DNA from: an uncultured Oscillibacter sp.
Lineage (GTDB): Bacteria; Bacillota; Clostridia; Oscillospirales; Oscillospiraceae
Reading direction: 5' to 3'
DNA length: 5,859 bases
NCBI GenBank assembly: GCA_902490355.1
Contig: CABUDN010000149.1
Location: 1-5,859, forward strand
The number at the start of each line of letters is the position of its first letter. The first letter of the stretch is position 1. Positions 1-5,135 of this stretch are shown piece by piece. Under the pieces are notes generated by a model. That model was not told the origin of the DNA. It did no database searches and worked only from the letters and a program-made list of their open reading frames with translations. The translations under genes and the position numbers were made by a program.

Positions 1-1
1 C

Positions 2-292
2 ATCGGGGACCGGGGCATCGAGGTGCGCTTCCCGGTGGACTTTTGCATTGAGGCAGCCTCCCGGACCAAGCGGGTTTGTATCTCCAGTGCCCGTGTGGAC
101 ACCGACAGTCCCCGGGACATGACGGGAAAGCCGTCCCTGGTGCTGCGGTGCCTGGGCAAGCAGGAGAGCGCCTGGGATCTGGCCAAGGCATGCAACACAA
201 CCATCCGGGATCTGCTGGCCGCCAACCAGCTGGAAAGCGAAGAGGCAATTCCGCGGGAGAAGCTGCTGCTGATCCCCCGCAAGCGGGCGTGA
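2..292 (+). CDS. SPOCS (DUF3794) and LysM domain protein, SipL-like, C-terminal part
   Basis: This is the last 96 codons of a gene whose start lies left of the window; the frame is open from the first base and ends at TGA 290-292. The first visible residues, about 1-45, look like the end of a SPOCS/DUF3794 domain (I-E-V-R-F-P-V-D-F, then the linker P-R-D-M-T-G-K-P). The final ~50 residues form one LysM module: a leading beta strand (SLVLRCLGKQ), the ESAWDLAKACNTT helix, AANQLE in place of the usual ANxL, and the closing LLLIPR. SPOCS domains followed by a C-terminal LysM describe SipL of Clostridioides difficile, a coat morphogenetic protein that binds SpoIVA through its LysM domain at the forespore surface; that function is known for the family, not shown here. 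spoIVA lies about 2.9 kb downstream on the same strand, which favours the SipL reading. Other clostridial DUF3794-LysM proteins of unknown role remain possible, so no symbol is given. Confidence 0.85.
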   Translation: MGDRGIEVRFPVDFCIEAASRTKRVCISSARVDTDSPRDMTGKPSLVLRCLGKQESAWDLAKACNTTIRDLLAANQLESEEAIPREKLLLIPRKRA

Positions 293-320
293 GACGCATC
301 AGGCCCGACAGGCAACAAGA

Positions 321-361
321 ATGCCCCGGCGGATTTGAAAATCCGCCGGGGCATGGTTTTT
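321..361 (+). terminator. Intrinsic terminator after the SPOCS/LysM gene, possibly bidirectional
   Basis: Arms 321-336 and 339-354 are perfect reverse complements (16 bp, GC-rich, realistically a 15-bp stem with a TGAA loop). They are followed after GG by five T residues (357-361). This is a classic Rho-independent terminator for the rightward gene ending at 292. The importer operon arrives from the other side and ends at 375. In that direction the same stem is followed by TCTTGTT, a weak U-tract, so the hairpin may serve both convergent transcripts. Confidence 0.9.
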
Positions 362-374
362 GTTGGGAAGCCGG

Positions 375-1160
375 TTAATTCTGGGCGTAGCGGGAGAGGA
401 ACTGCCGGGTGCGCTCTTCCCGGGGATGTTCGATGACCTGGTGCGGATCGCCCTGCTCGACGATGACACCGCCGTCCATGAAGATCACCTGGTCCGCCAC
501 ATCCCGGGCGAAGGCCATCTCATGGGTGACGATAATCATGGTGGTCCGCTGTTCCGCCAGGGAGCGGATGACCTTGAGCACCTCGCCGGTGAGCTCCGGG
601 TCCAAAGCGGAGGTGGGTTCGTCGAAGCACAGAATATCCGGATGCAGTGCCAGGGCACGGGCAATGGCAACCCGCTGCTGCTGGCCGCCGGAGAGCTGGT
701 GCGGGTAGTGTCCCGCCCGGTCTGCCAGACCCATTTTTCCCAGGAGTTCCTGTCCTTCGGCCTGGATCTCTTCCAGAATGGCCTTTTTGTTCTCCTTGAA
801 ATCCGGCCGCTCCTGGCTGAGCAGCTCCTTGGCCAGAGTGACGTTTTTCAGCGCGGTGTATTGGGGGAAGAGGTTGAAGGACTGGAACACCATGCCGAAG
901 TGAAGCCGCTTGCGGCGCACCTCGTTTTCCCGCTGCGTGGCGGGATCGGCGGCGTCAAAGAGGGTTTCGCCCTGGACGCGGATGATGCCCCGGTCCGGTG
1001 TTTCCAGAAAGTTCAGGCAGCGCAGAAGAGTGGTCTTTCCGGAGCCGGAGGAACCAATGATGGACAGTGCCTGTCCCTTTTCCAGTGAGAAGCTGATATC
1101 CTCCAGAACCTTGGTGGCGCCAAAATGCTTTTCAATGTGCTGTACTTCCAAAATTGCCAT
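375..1160 (-). CDS. Polar amino acid ABC transporter ATP-binding protein (GlnQ/HisP family)
   Basis: A 261-residue cytoplasmic ATPase that energises the importer encoded by the two genes upstream. All nucleotide-binding motifs are present and intact: Walker A GSSGSGKT at residues 36-43, Q-loop glutamine Q93 in VFQSFNLFP, signature LSGGQQQR at 156-163, Walker B ILCFDEP at 176-182 with catalytic E181, D-loop SALD at 184-187, and switch histidine H213 in VTHEM. The IIRVQGETLFD strand and LFPQYTALKNV stretch are typical of the polar amino acid subfamily. Between Q-loop and signature there is a charged helical segment (about residues 115-138) longer than in the ~240-residue GlnQ of Bacillus, which accounts for the extra length. 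The start is fixed by AAGGAGGG 10 bases upstream. The gene lies 15 bases after the permease stop and is the last of the operon. The substrate cannot be told from the ATPase. Confidence 0.96.
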   Translation of the reverse strand: MAILEVQHIEKHFGATKVLEDISFSLEKGQALSIIGSSGSGKTTLLRCLNFLETPDRGIIRVQGETLFDAADPATQRENEVRRKRLHFGMVFQSFNLFPQYTALKNVTLAKELLSQERPDFKENKKAILEEIQAEGQELLGKMGLADRAGHYPHQLSGGQQQRVAIARALALHPDILCFDEPTSALDPELTGEVLKVIRSLAEQRTTMIIVTHEMAFARDVADQVIFMDGGVIVEQGDPHQVIEHPREERTRQFLSRYAQN

Positions 1161-1169
1161 GACGTCGTT

Positions 1170-1177
1170 CCCTCCTT
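1170..1177 (-). promoter_or_regulatory. Ribosome binding site of the ATPase gene overlapping the permease stop codon
   Basis: On the minus strand the sequence reads TAAGGAGGG: the permease stop TAA (1178-1176) runs into a near-perfect Shine-Dalgarno sequence (AAGGAGGG, 1177-1170), with ATG at 1160 nine bases beyond. A ribosome terminating on the permease covers the initiation site of the ATPase, so translational coupling is likely (inference). Confidence 0.85.
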
Positions 1178-1949
1178 ACTGAAAGAATGCCAGCTTCTGC
1201 TCCAGCTTGCCCAGGAGCACGGTAACCACACCGCTGAAGACCAGATAATAAATGGCGGTGAAGAAGAGGGGCCAGGTGAGACCGGCAATGCCGGAATTGC
1301 CCTTCATAAAGGATTCGCCCATCCAAATGACTTCCTGCAGGGCGATCACCCGGGCCAGAGAGGTATCCTTGACCAGGGTGATGATTTCGTTGGACATGGG
1401 AGGCACGATGCGCTTGATCATCTGCACCAGTGTGATATGACGGAAGATCTGGGCCTTGGTCATGCCCAGCACCTGGCCGGCTTCTCTCTGGCCGTTGGGC
1501 ACACCCTGAATGCCGCCCCGGTAGATCTCGGAGAAGTAGCAGGCATAGTTGATGATGAAGGCCACACAGACCGCCATCATCCGGCCGGTTTCGCCACTGG
1601 GCCAGTTGAACCACTTCTGGATGCCCGGCACGTAGAACAGGGCAATGATCTGCAGAACCAGGGGGGTGCCCCGAATGATCCAAACCATCAGGCGGCAGAC
1701 CAAGCGGATGGGCTGGAACGCAATGAGCAGCTTGGCGATCTTGCCCGGCTCACGCTTGTTTTTCCGCAGGTACCAGTGTACGGGACGGGACAAAGGCGCC
1801 AGACGGCTCATGGAGCCAAAGCTGATAATCAGACCCAACGGAAGAGCTCCGATCAGAGTGATGAAAAACAGCTGCAGGGTTTTCAAAAATCCGCTGTTCA
1901 GGGCGGACAAAACGGTCTGGAAGGTGGTGGAGGTGAAAAATTCCAACAT
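1176..1949 (-). CDS. Polar amino acid ABC transporter permease (HisM/GlnP family)
   Basis: A 257-residue membrane protein forming the translocation channel. As the only permease gene in the operon it probably acts as a homodimer. Hydrophobic segments are visible at about residues 20-44, 84-107, 123-140, 186-206 and 225-246, matching the usual five-helix fold. The family motif RGTPLVLQ is at 93-100. The EAA-type cytoplasmic loop that docks onto the ATPase is at about 143-176 (YRGGIQGVPNGQREAGQVLGM, then IF and ITLVQ). The loop between the first helix and RGTP is longer than usual and very basic (about residues 55-80, including RKNKREPGK). By the positive-inside rule this segment should be cytoplasmic. 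The start has a GAGGA ribosome binding site with a 7-base spacer (1961-1957). It lies 111 bases after the binding-protein gene, with a hairpin in between, and 15 bases before the ATPase gene. Confidence 0.95.
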   Translation of the reverse strand: MLEFFTSTTFQTVLSALNSGFLKTLQLFFITLIGALPLGLIISFGSMSRLAPLSRPVHWYLRKNKREPGKIAKLLIAFQPIRLVCRLMVWIIRGTPLVLQIIALFYVPGIQKWFNWPSGETGRMMAVCVAFIINYACYFSEIYRGGIQGVPNGQREAGQVLGMTKAQIFRHITLVQMIKRIVPPMSNEIITLVKDTSLARVIALQEVIWMGESFMKGNSGIAGLTWPLFFTAIYYLVFSGVVTVLLGKLEQKLAFFQ

Positions 1950-1993
1950 GGTATCGTCCTCTCAAGGTGTATGTAATGGAAGGGTCAGCCGCT

Positions 1994-2032
1994 GAAAAGC
2001 AGAGCACGCTGTGGAGGCGCACTCTGCTTTTC
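1994..2032 (-). other. Intercistronic hairpin between binding-protein and permease genes
   Basis: GAAAAGCAGAG (1994-2004) and CTCTGCTTTTC (2022-2032) are exact reverse complements (11 bp). The enclosed 17 bases add CGC/GCG (2007-2009 with 2017-2019) after a 2x2 internal mismatch. The hairpin sits in the 111-base gap after the solute-binding protein stop. There is no free U-tract after it in the leftward transcript; the TTTT lies inside the stem arm, so read-through is expected. Such hairpins after binding-protein genes are known to stabilise the upstream mRNA or partly terminate, giving more binding protein than permease. That role is inferred here. Confidence 0.75.
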
Positions 2033-2060
2033 CAACTGTCGGGATTGCGGGGAAGGGGGA

Positions 2061-2942
2061 TTACTCCAGAATCACGGCGTCCTGAAGGCCATAGGTGGTA
2101 GCCGTCTCCAGCACCGTACCGTCGGCGACTTTCTCCGCCCAGAAGGAGTTGAAGGCATCCACCAGGTCGGAACCCTGCCGGAAGCCCACACCGTACTCCT
2201 CAGAAGGCAGGCCCTGGCTGTCGTTGAGGTTGAGGCTGTAGGCAAGATCCGCGTAGCTGGTGCCCTCGCCGGTCATCTCGGCAGCCATCAGAACGTCGAT
2301 GACGGCGGCGTCGGACGTACCGGCGGAAACCTCCATCAGGGCGTTGGCCTGTGCCTGAACCGGCACGGTGGTGGCGCCCAGAGCCTCAGCGGCATCCTCA
2401 CCAGCGGAGCCGGATTCTACGGCGATATTCAGGCCTTCCAGGGAGGTCAGACCCTCAAAGTCCGCGGCCTTGTCAGCGGGATATACCAGAGTTTGATAGT
2501 TGGTGCAGTAGGGAGTGGAGGTACCCATGGCGGCCAGAACATCCTCGCTCAGGGTCATGCCGTTCCACACGCAGTCAATGGCCAGGGAGTTGAGTTCTTC
2601 CACCTTATAATCCCAGGTGATCTCCTGGAACTCCACATTTACGCCCAGGCTCTCGGCGAAGGCCTTGGCCATGTCGGCGTCGAAGCCGATCCACTCGTCG
2701 CTGCCTTCTTCCTTATAGTCCAAGGGAGCAAAGTAGGTAATGCCGACCACCAGAGTGCCCTTGTCCTGGACGTAGGCCAGATCGCTTTCGCTTTCCGTGT
2801 TGTCGGCCGGCTCCTCCGTGGTCTGGCCGGCAGTATCGTCCGCCGGCTCCTCGGTGGTGTCGCTGCCGCCGCAGGCGGCCAGGGAAGCTGTCATGGCCAG
2901 GGCCAGTACCAAAGCCAGAATCGTTTTCAGTCTTTTCATCAT
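2061..2942 (-). CDS. Polar amino acid ABC transporter substrate-binding lipoprotein (SBP_bac_3 family)
   Basis: A 293-residue extracellular lipoprotein that captures the substrate and delivers it to the permease. Residues 1-24 are a lipoprotein signal: KRLK, a hydrophobic run, and lipobox LAAC with lipidated Cys24. Residues 25-53 are an acidic Thr/Glu/Pro tether containing two copies of TTEEPAD. The periplasmic-type binding fold follows: GTLVVGITYFAPLDY at 62-76, W-I-G-F-D-A-D at 84-90, WNGMTLSED at 126-134, the lobe-2 entry LEGLNIAVESGSAG at 168-181, SDAAVID at 210-216, and YGVGFRQGSDLV at 250-261. D216 is the acidic residue expected to hold the alpha-amino group. The arginine that usually follows GMT(I)T-x-x and binds the alpha-carboxylate is replaced by Val135, so the ligand may be atypical. 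The start was set by GGAGG at 2953-2949; ATG 2942 (6-base spacer) and ATG 2939 (9) are both possible, while ATG 2948 abuts the site. First gene of the operon. Confidence 0.93.
   Translation of the reverse strand: MMKRLKTILALVLALAMTASLAACGGSDTTEEPADDTAGQTTEEPADNTESESDLAYVQDKGTLVVGITYFAPLDYKEEGSDEWIGFDADMAKAFAESLGVNVEFQEITWDYKVEELNSLAIDCVWNGMTLSEDVLAAMGTSTPYCTNYQTLVYPADKAADFEGLTSLEGLNIAVESGSAGEDAAEALGATTVPVQAQANALMEVSAGTSDAAVIDVLMAAEMTGEGTSYADLAYSLNLNDSQGLPSEEYGVGFRQGSDLVDAFNSFWAEKVADGTVLETATTYGLQDAVILE
2796..2858 (-). repeat. Tandem repeat in the lipoprotein tether
   Basis: Residues 29-37 (TTEEPADDT) and 41-49 (TTEEPADNT) of the binding lipoprotein are near-identical, with a 12-codon period. 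The DNA copies also match closely (GGCCGGCTCCTCCGTGGT against CGCCGGCTCCTCGGTGGT on the + strand). Such repeats lengthen the flexible linker between the membrane anchor and the binding domain and can vary in copy number between strains. Confidence 0.85.
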
Positions 2943-2948
2943 TTCCAT

Positions 2949-2953
2949 CCTCC
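2949..2953 (-). promoter_or_regulatory. Ribosome binding site of the binding-protein gene
   Basis: GGAGG on the minus strand is followed directly by ATGGAAATGATG. The site decides the start: the first ATG (2948) touches the Shine-Dalgarno sequence and is too close, whereas ATG 2942 and ATG 2939 have normal spacing and lead straight into the signal peptide. Confidence 0.85.
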
Positions 2954-2992
2954 AGACGCGGCGGATTGGGCCCACCCGTTTAATTCATTAGT

Positions 2993-3021
2993 AGTTTACC
3001 ATGGTAAATCGAGGATGTAAA
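2993..3021 (-). promoter_or_regulatory. Sigma-A-type promoter of the amino acid importer operon
   Basis: On the minus strand TTTACA (3021-3016, 5 of 6 to TTGACA) is followed by a 17-base spacer and TAAACT (2998-2993, 4 of 6 to TATAAT). Transcription would start near 2986, about 44 bases before the start codon. The perfect palindrome at 2995-3008 covers most of the -10 element and part of the spacer, as expected for a regulated promoter. Confidence 0.6.
2995..3008. promoter_or_regulatory. Perfect 14-bp palindrome, candidate operator
   Basis: TTTACCATGGTAAA is identical to its own reverse complement. It overlaps the proposed -10 element and promoter-proximal spacer of the importer operon, so a dimeric repressor bound here would block that promoter. 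It also lies about 70 bases upstream of the proposed spoIVA -35 element. The symmetry is seen directly; the operator role is inferred and I cannot name the regulator. Confidence 0.55.
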
Positions 3022-3072
3022 TGCAAAATAACGCTCAAAGAAGCCTGAATTTTTTCGCTAGTTTTATGCAAT

Positions 3073-3102
3073 TCAAACAAAAACAGACGGGCCGTCATAC
3101 TT
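3073..3102 (+). promoter_or_regulatory. Candidate sigma-E promoter of spoIVA
   Basis: CATACTTT (3095-3102) matches the mother-cell sigma-E -10 consensus CATACAnT in 7 of 8 positions. TCAAACA (3073-3079) resembles the -35 consensus KMATATT, with a 15-base spacer. spoIVA of Bacillus subtilis is sigma-E-dependent, so the match is expected. The predicted start point near 3109 gives a leader of about 53 bases. It also lies downstream of all in-frame upstream ATG codons, supporting the start at 3162. Confidence 0.6.
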
Positions 3103-3146
3103 TGCCAGCGGCGGACATAGAGTGGGAACATGAATATGGAGCGGAA

Positions 3147-3152
3147 AAAGGA
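3147..3152 (+). promoter_or_regulatory. Ribosome binding site of spoIVA
   Basis: AAAGGA lies 9 bases before ATG 3162. This ATG is preferred over the in-frame ATGs at 3021 and 3066, which lack such a site and would add 47 or 32 residues not found in SpoIVA proteins. Confidence 0.75.
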
Positions 3153-3161
3153 CGGGATGCT

Positions 3162-4637
3162 ATGAATACCACGATCTATCAGAATATCGCCACCCGCACC
3201 GCGGGGGATATCTACATTGGCGTGGTGGGGCCGGTGCGCACCGGAAAATCCACCTTTATCAAACGGTTCATGGAGACCCAGGTGATTCCCAACATTGAGA
3301 ATGTCTACCGCCGGGAGCGGGCACGGGATGAACTGCCCCAGAGCGGTTCCGGTCGGACCATCATGACTGCCGAGCCCAAGTTCGTTCCGGAGGAGGCGGC
3401 TCAGATCCAGCTGGAGGGCGGAGCGGCGTTTTCCGTGCGGCTGATCGACTGCGTGGGCTATATGGTCCGGGGCGCTATCGGGCAGTTTGAGGATGACGCG
3501 CCCCGGATGGTCACCACGCCCTGGTATGACCACGAGATCCCCATGACGGAGGCGGCGGAGATCGGCACCCGGAAAGTCATTGCCGAGCACTCCACCATCG
3601 GTGTGGTCATCACCACCGACGGTACCATCTCCGACATTCCCCGGGAGGACTATTTAGAGGCGGAGGAACGGGTCATCCGGGAGCTGCAGGAGCTGGGAAA
3701 GCCCTTCATCGTGCTGCTCAACTCCGCCGATCCCAAAGGGGAGCGGGCCGGAGCCATCGCCCGGGACATCACCTCCCGCTATGAGGTCAACTGTATGGCG
3801 GTGAACTGTCTGGAACTGGACGAGGACGCGGTGGGAGAGATCCTCAAAGCGGTGCTCTATGAGTTCCCTATGCAGGAGCTGGACCTGTTTTTGCCGCCCT
3901 GGGTGGATGCCCTGCCGGCGGACCATCCCATCAAGGCGGGACTGTATGAGGCCGTGCGCCAGGGGACGGATCAGCTGCATCACATCCGGGAGATCAACGG
4001 CGTCATTGCCTCGCTGGGCGAATGCGAAAACATCAGTGAGGCAAAAATTACCTCCATTGATCTGGGAACCGGCATTGCCAGCGCCACACTGGTACTGCCC
4101 CGCGAACTGTTCTACCATACGCTTTCGGAGCAGTCGGGATTCTCCGTGGCCGACGACGGCGATCTTATGAGTCTTTTGACCCGGCTGGCAGCCGTCAAGG
4201 CGGAGTACGACAAGGTAGCCGGAGCGTTGAAGGATGTCCGCGAAACGGGATACGGCATCGTGGTGCCCGGAATCGACGAGCTGAAGCTGGAGGAGCCGGA
4301 GATCATGAAGCAGGGTGGACGCTACGGCGTCCGGCTCAAGGCCAGCGCCCCCAGCATCCATATGATCCGGGCGGACATCGAGACGGCGGTCTCGCCCATT
4401 GTGGGCAACGAAAAGCAGTCCGAGGATATGGTGAACTATCTGCTCCAGGAGTTCGAGGGGGATACCAGCAAGATCTGGCAGTCCAATATCTTCGGCCGCA
4501 GCTTCCATGAGCTGGTCAGCGAGGATCTGCAGGCAAAGCTTAAGCGGATGCCCGACGATGCCCGGAAAAAGCTCCAGGAAACCCTCACTCGAATCATCAA
4601 CGAGGGCAGCGGCGGCTTAATCTGTATCATTTTATAA
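3162..4637 (+). CDS. spoIVA: Stage IV sporulation protein A (coat morphogenetic ATPase)
   Basis: A 491-residue protein that, in the Bacillus family member (492 residues), assembles irreversibly into a shell on the outer forespore membrane by ATP hydrolysis, forming the base on which the coat is built and supporting cortex formation. Recognised over its full length. N-terminal translation-factor-like NTPase domain (about 1-235): Walker A GPVRTGKST at 23-31 with K29 (Bacillus K30), threonine switch region TIMTAEPKF at 66-74, Walker B LIDCVGY at 94-100 with D96 (Bacillus D97), and the hallmark EHSTIGVVITTDGTI. A middle domain follows. The conserved C-terminal domain (about 385-491) contains GGRYGVRLKASAPSIHMIRADIE in conserved form, IFGRS, and the terminal INEGSGGLI-IIL known to matter for membrane targeting and polymerisation. 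One of the paired threonines after the Walker A region is Ala70 here. Divergent from the importer operon and followed by a hairpin, so probably monocistronic. Confidence 0.98.
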   Translation: MNTTIYQNIATRTAGDIYIGVVGPVRTGKSTFIKRFMETQVIPNIENVYRRERARDELPQSGSGRTIMTAEPKFVPEEAAQIQLEGGAAFSVRLIDCVGYMVRGAIGQFEDDAPRMVTTPWYDHEIPMTEAAEIGTRKVIAEHSTIGVVITTDGTISDIPREDYLEAEERVIRELQELGKPFIVLLNSADPKGERAGAIARDITSRYEVNCMAVNCLELDEDAVGEILKAVLYEFPMQELDLFLPPWVDALPADHPIKAGLYEAVRQGTDQLHHIREINGVIASLGECENISEAKITSIDLGTGIASATLVLPRELFYHTLSEQSGFSVADDGDLMSLLTRLAAVKAEYDKVAGALKDVRETGYGIVVPGIDELKLEEPEIMKQGGRYGVRLKASAPSIHMIRADIETAVSPIVGNEKQSEDMVNYLLQEFEGDTSKIWQSNIFGRSFHELVSEDLQAKLKRMPDDARKKLQETLTRIINEGSGGLICIIL

Positions 4638-4652
4638 AGATACGGCGCACAG

Positions 4653-4681
4653 CGGCGGGATACCGGTTTGGTATCCCGCCG
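4653..4681 (+). terminator. Hairpin terminator after spoIVA
   Basis: CGGCGGGATACC (4653-4664) pairs perfectly with GGTATCCCGCCG (4670-4681) around the loop GGTTT, 15 bases after the spoIVA stop. The sequence that follows, TTCATTATA, has a poor U-tract, so termination may be partial or the stem may mainly protect the 3' end of the message. Confidence 0.7.
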
Positions 4682-5030
4682 TTCATTATAGGCGGCATTC
4701 TGATTCCTAGTTTTGGATAAAAGGAGCTTGACCTTCCAGGCCGCACGCCTGATGCAAACAGCACTGTACAGGCTTAAAAACACATGTATTGGGAGAGAAA
4801 ATGGACAGGCTGTATACGCAAATTCTTTCATAACAAAGTTGCTTTATCAATGATTCAGCGGATGAATTTTATAAAACTCAAGAGTGGAATCTTTCACGGG
4901 GTATTTTCTCAAACCCAAAGATTTCATAGTTTCCAAGCATAATATGTGTTGCAGTCTGAATTGCCCACACAGCAACATTGTGCAATATTAACAACAATAT
5001 CAGAATTCATCATATCATTTTACGGAAGTA
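4682..5030. other. AT-rich intergenic stretch without a convincing gene
   Basis: About 350 bases between the spoIVA hairpin and the next promoter. GC falls from about 60% to clearly AT-rich, strongest from about 4850. The only small open frames lack a plausible start context; for example, ATG 4752 to TGA 4853 encodes 33 residues with no good ribosome binding site and no recognisable similarity. There is one stem-loop (4885-4926) and a spaced inverted repeat TGTTGC/GCAACA (4947-4952, 4972-4977). I see no tRNA, riboswitch core, insertion-sequence end or CRISPR repeat. It could be decayed sequence left by an old insertion, or a regulatory region; the sequence does not decide. Confidence 0.6.
4885..4926. 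other. Stem-loop in AT-rich intergenic DNA
   Basis: TGGAATCTTT (4885-4894) pairs with AAAGATTTCA (4917-4926) over 10 bp including one G-U. Inside it GGGT (4899-4902) pairs with ACCC (4913-4916), leaving a 4-base bulge and a 10-base loop. There is no U-tract after it on the + strand, so it is not a normal terminator. It might be part of a small RNA or chance pairing. Confidence 0.35.
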
Positions 5031-5058
5031 TTGAATAAAAAATCAATTGAATTATAAT
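5031..5058 (+). promoter_or_regulatory. Sigma-A-type promoter of the cyclase-family gene
   Basis: TTGAAT (5031-5036, 4 of 6 to TTGACA), a 16-base spacer and a perfect TATAAT (5053-5058). The flanking sequence is AT-rich, which helps promoter melting. The start point would be near 5065, giving a leader of about 60 bases before ATG 5125. Confidence 0.7.
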
Positions 5059-5105
5059 CGACATATCTTCAGGTGGAGCATTCTTTGTACAGTGTGAATC
5101 AAACA

Positions 5106-5135
5106 ATGAAGGGAATGACAATGGATGAAATTTGA
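5106..5135 (+). other. Short upstream open frame overlapping the cyclase start
   Basis: Three in-phase ATGs at 5106, 5115 and 5121 share one frame and run into TGA 5133-5135, encoding at most MKGMTMDEI. The frame overlaps the first codons of the cyclase-family gene in another phase. The Shine-Dalgarno sequence GAAGGGA (5108-5114) is better placed for ATG 5121 (6 bases) than for the gene's own ATG 5125 (10 bases). It may be chance, or initiation may be shared between the two frames. Confidence 0.3.
5108..5114 (+). promoter_or_regulatory. Ribosome binding site of the cyclase-family gene
   Basis: GAAGGGA lies 10 bases before ATG 5125, a rather long spacing. ATG 5125 is nonetheless the first possible start in its frame because TGA occurs at 5116-5118 in phase. 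The upstream segment CATTCTTT (5079-5086) can pair with AGGGAATG (5110-5117, two G-U pairs), which would partly hide this site. Confidence 0.6.

Noticed and set aside
360..1088. A 242-codon + strand open frame opposite the ATPase gene
   Set aside because: It is the reverse shadow of an ABC ATPase with every motif intact, and it starts inside the downstream side of the terminator with no ribosome binding site.
1125..1976. A 283-codon + strand open frame across the permease and ATPase start region
   Set aside because: It lies opposite two clearly identified importer genes and its translation has no recognisable family pattern; it is a by-product of GC-rich codons on the other strand.
3021..3161. 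A 47-residue N-terminal extension of SpoIVA
   Set aside because: The start at 3162 gives the family length (491 against 492), has a ribosome binding site, and the proposed sigma-E start point lies downstream of the earlier ATGs.
3654..4508. A 284-codon - strand open frame opposite spoIVA
   Set aside because: spoIVA is recognised along its full length; the reverse frame has no domain pattern or initiation signal.
4436..4831. A 131-codon - strand open frame crossing the spoIVA end and its hairpin
   Set aside because: It overlaps the conserved C-terminus of SpoIVA and has no Shine-Dalgarno sequence before its ATG.
4752..4853. A 33-residue open frame in the AT-rich gap, open further upstream to about 4694
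   Set aside because: No good ribosome binding site in front of the ATG, no recognisable similarity and no promoter; it could be a gene remnant but cannot be supported.
4947..4977. TGTTGC/GCAACA inverted repeat as an insertion-sequence end or operator
   Set aside because: Six-base arms with a 19-base gap are expected by chance, and there is no transposase or target duplication nearby.
5056..5063. A possible Spo0A box (minus strand ATGTCGAT) beside the cyclase promoter
   Set aside because: Only 6 of 8 positions match as I read it, in AT-rich DNA where such matches are frequent, and there is no functional link to sporulation.
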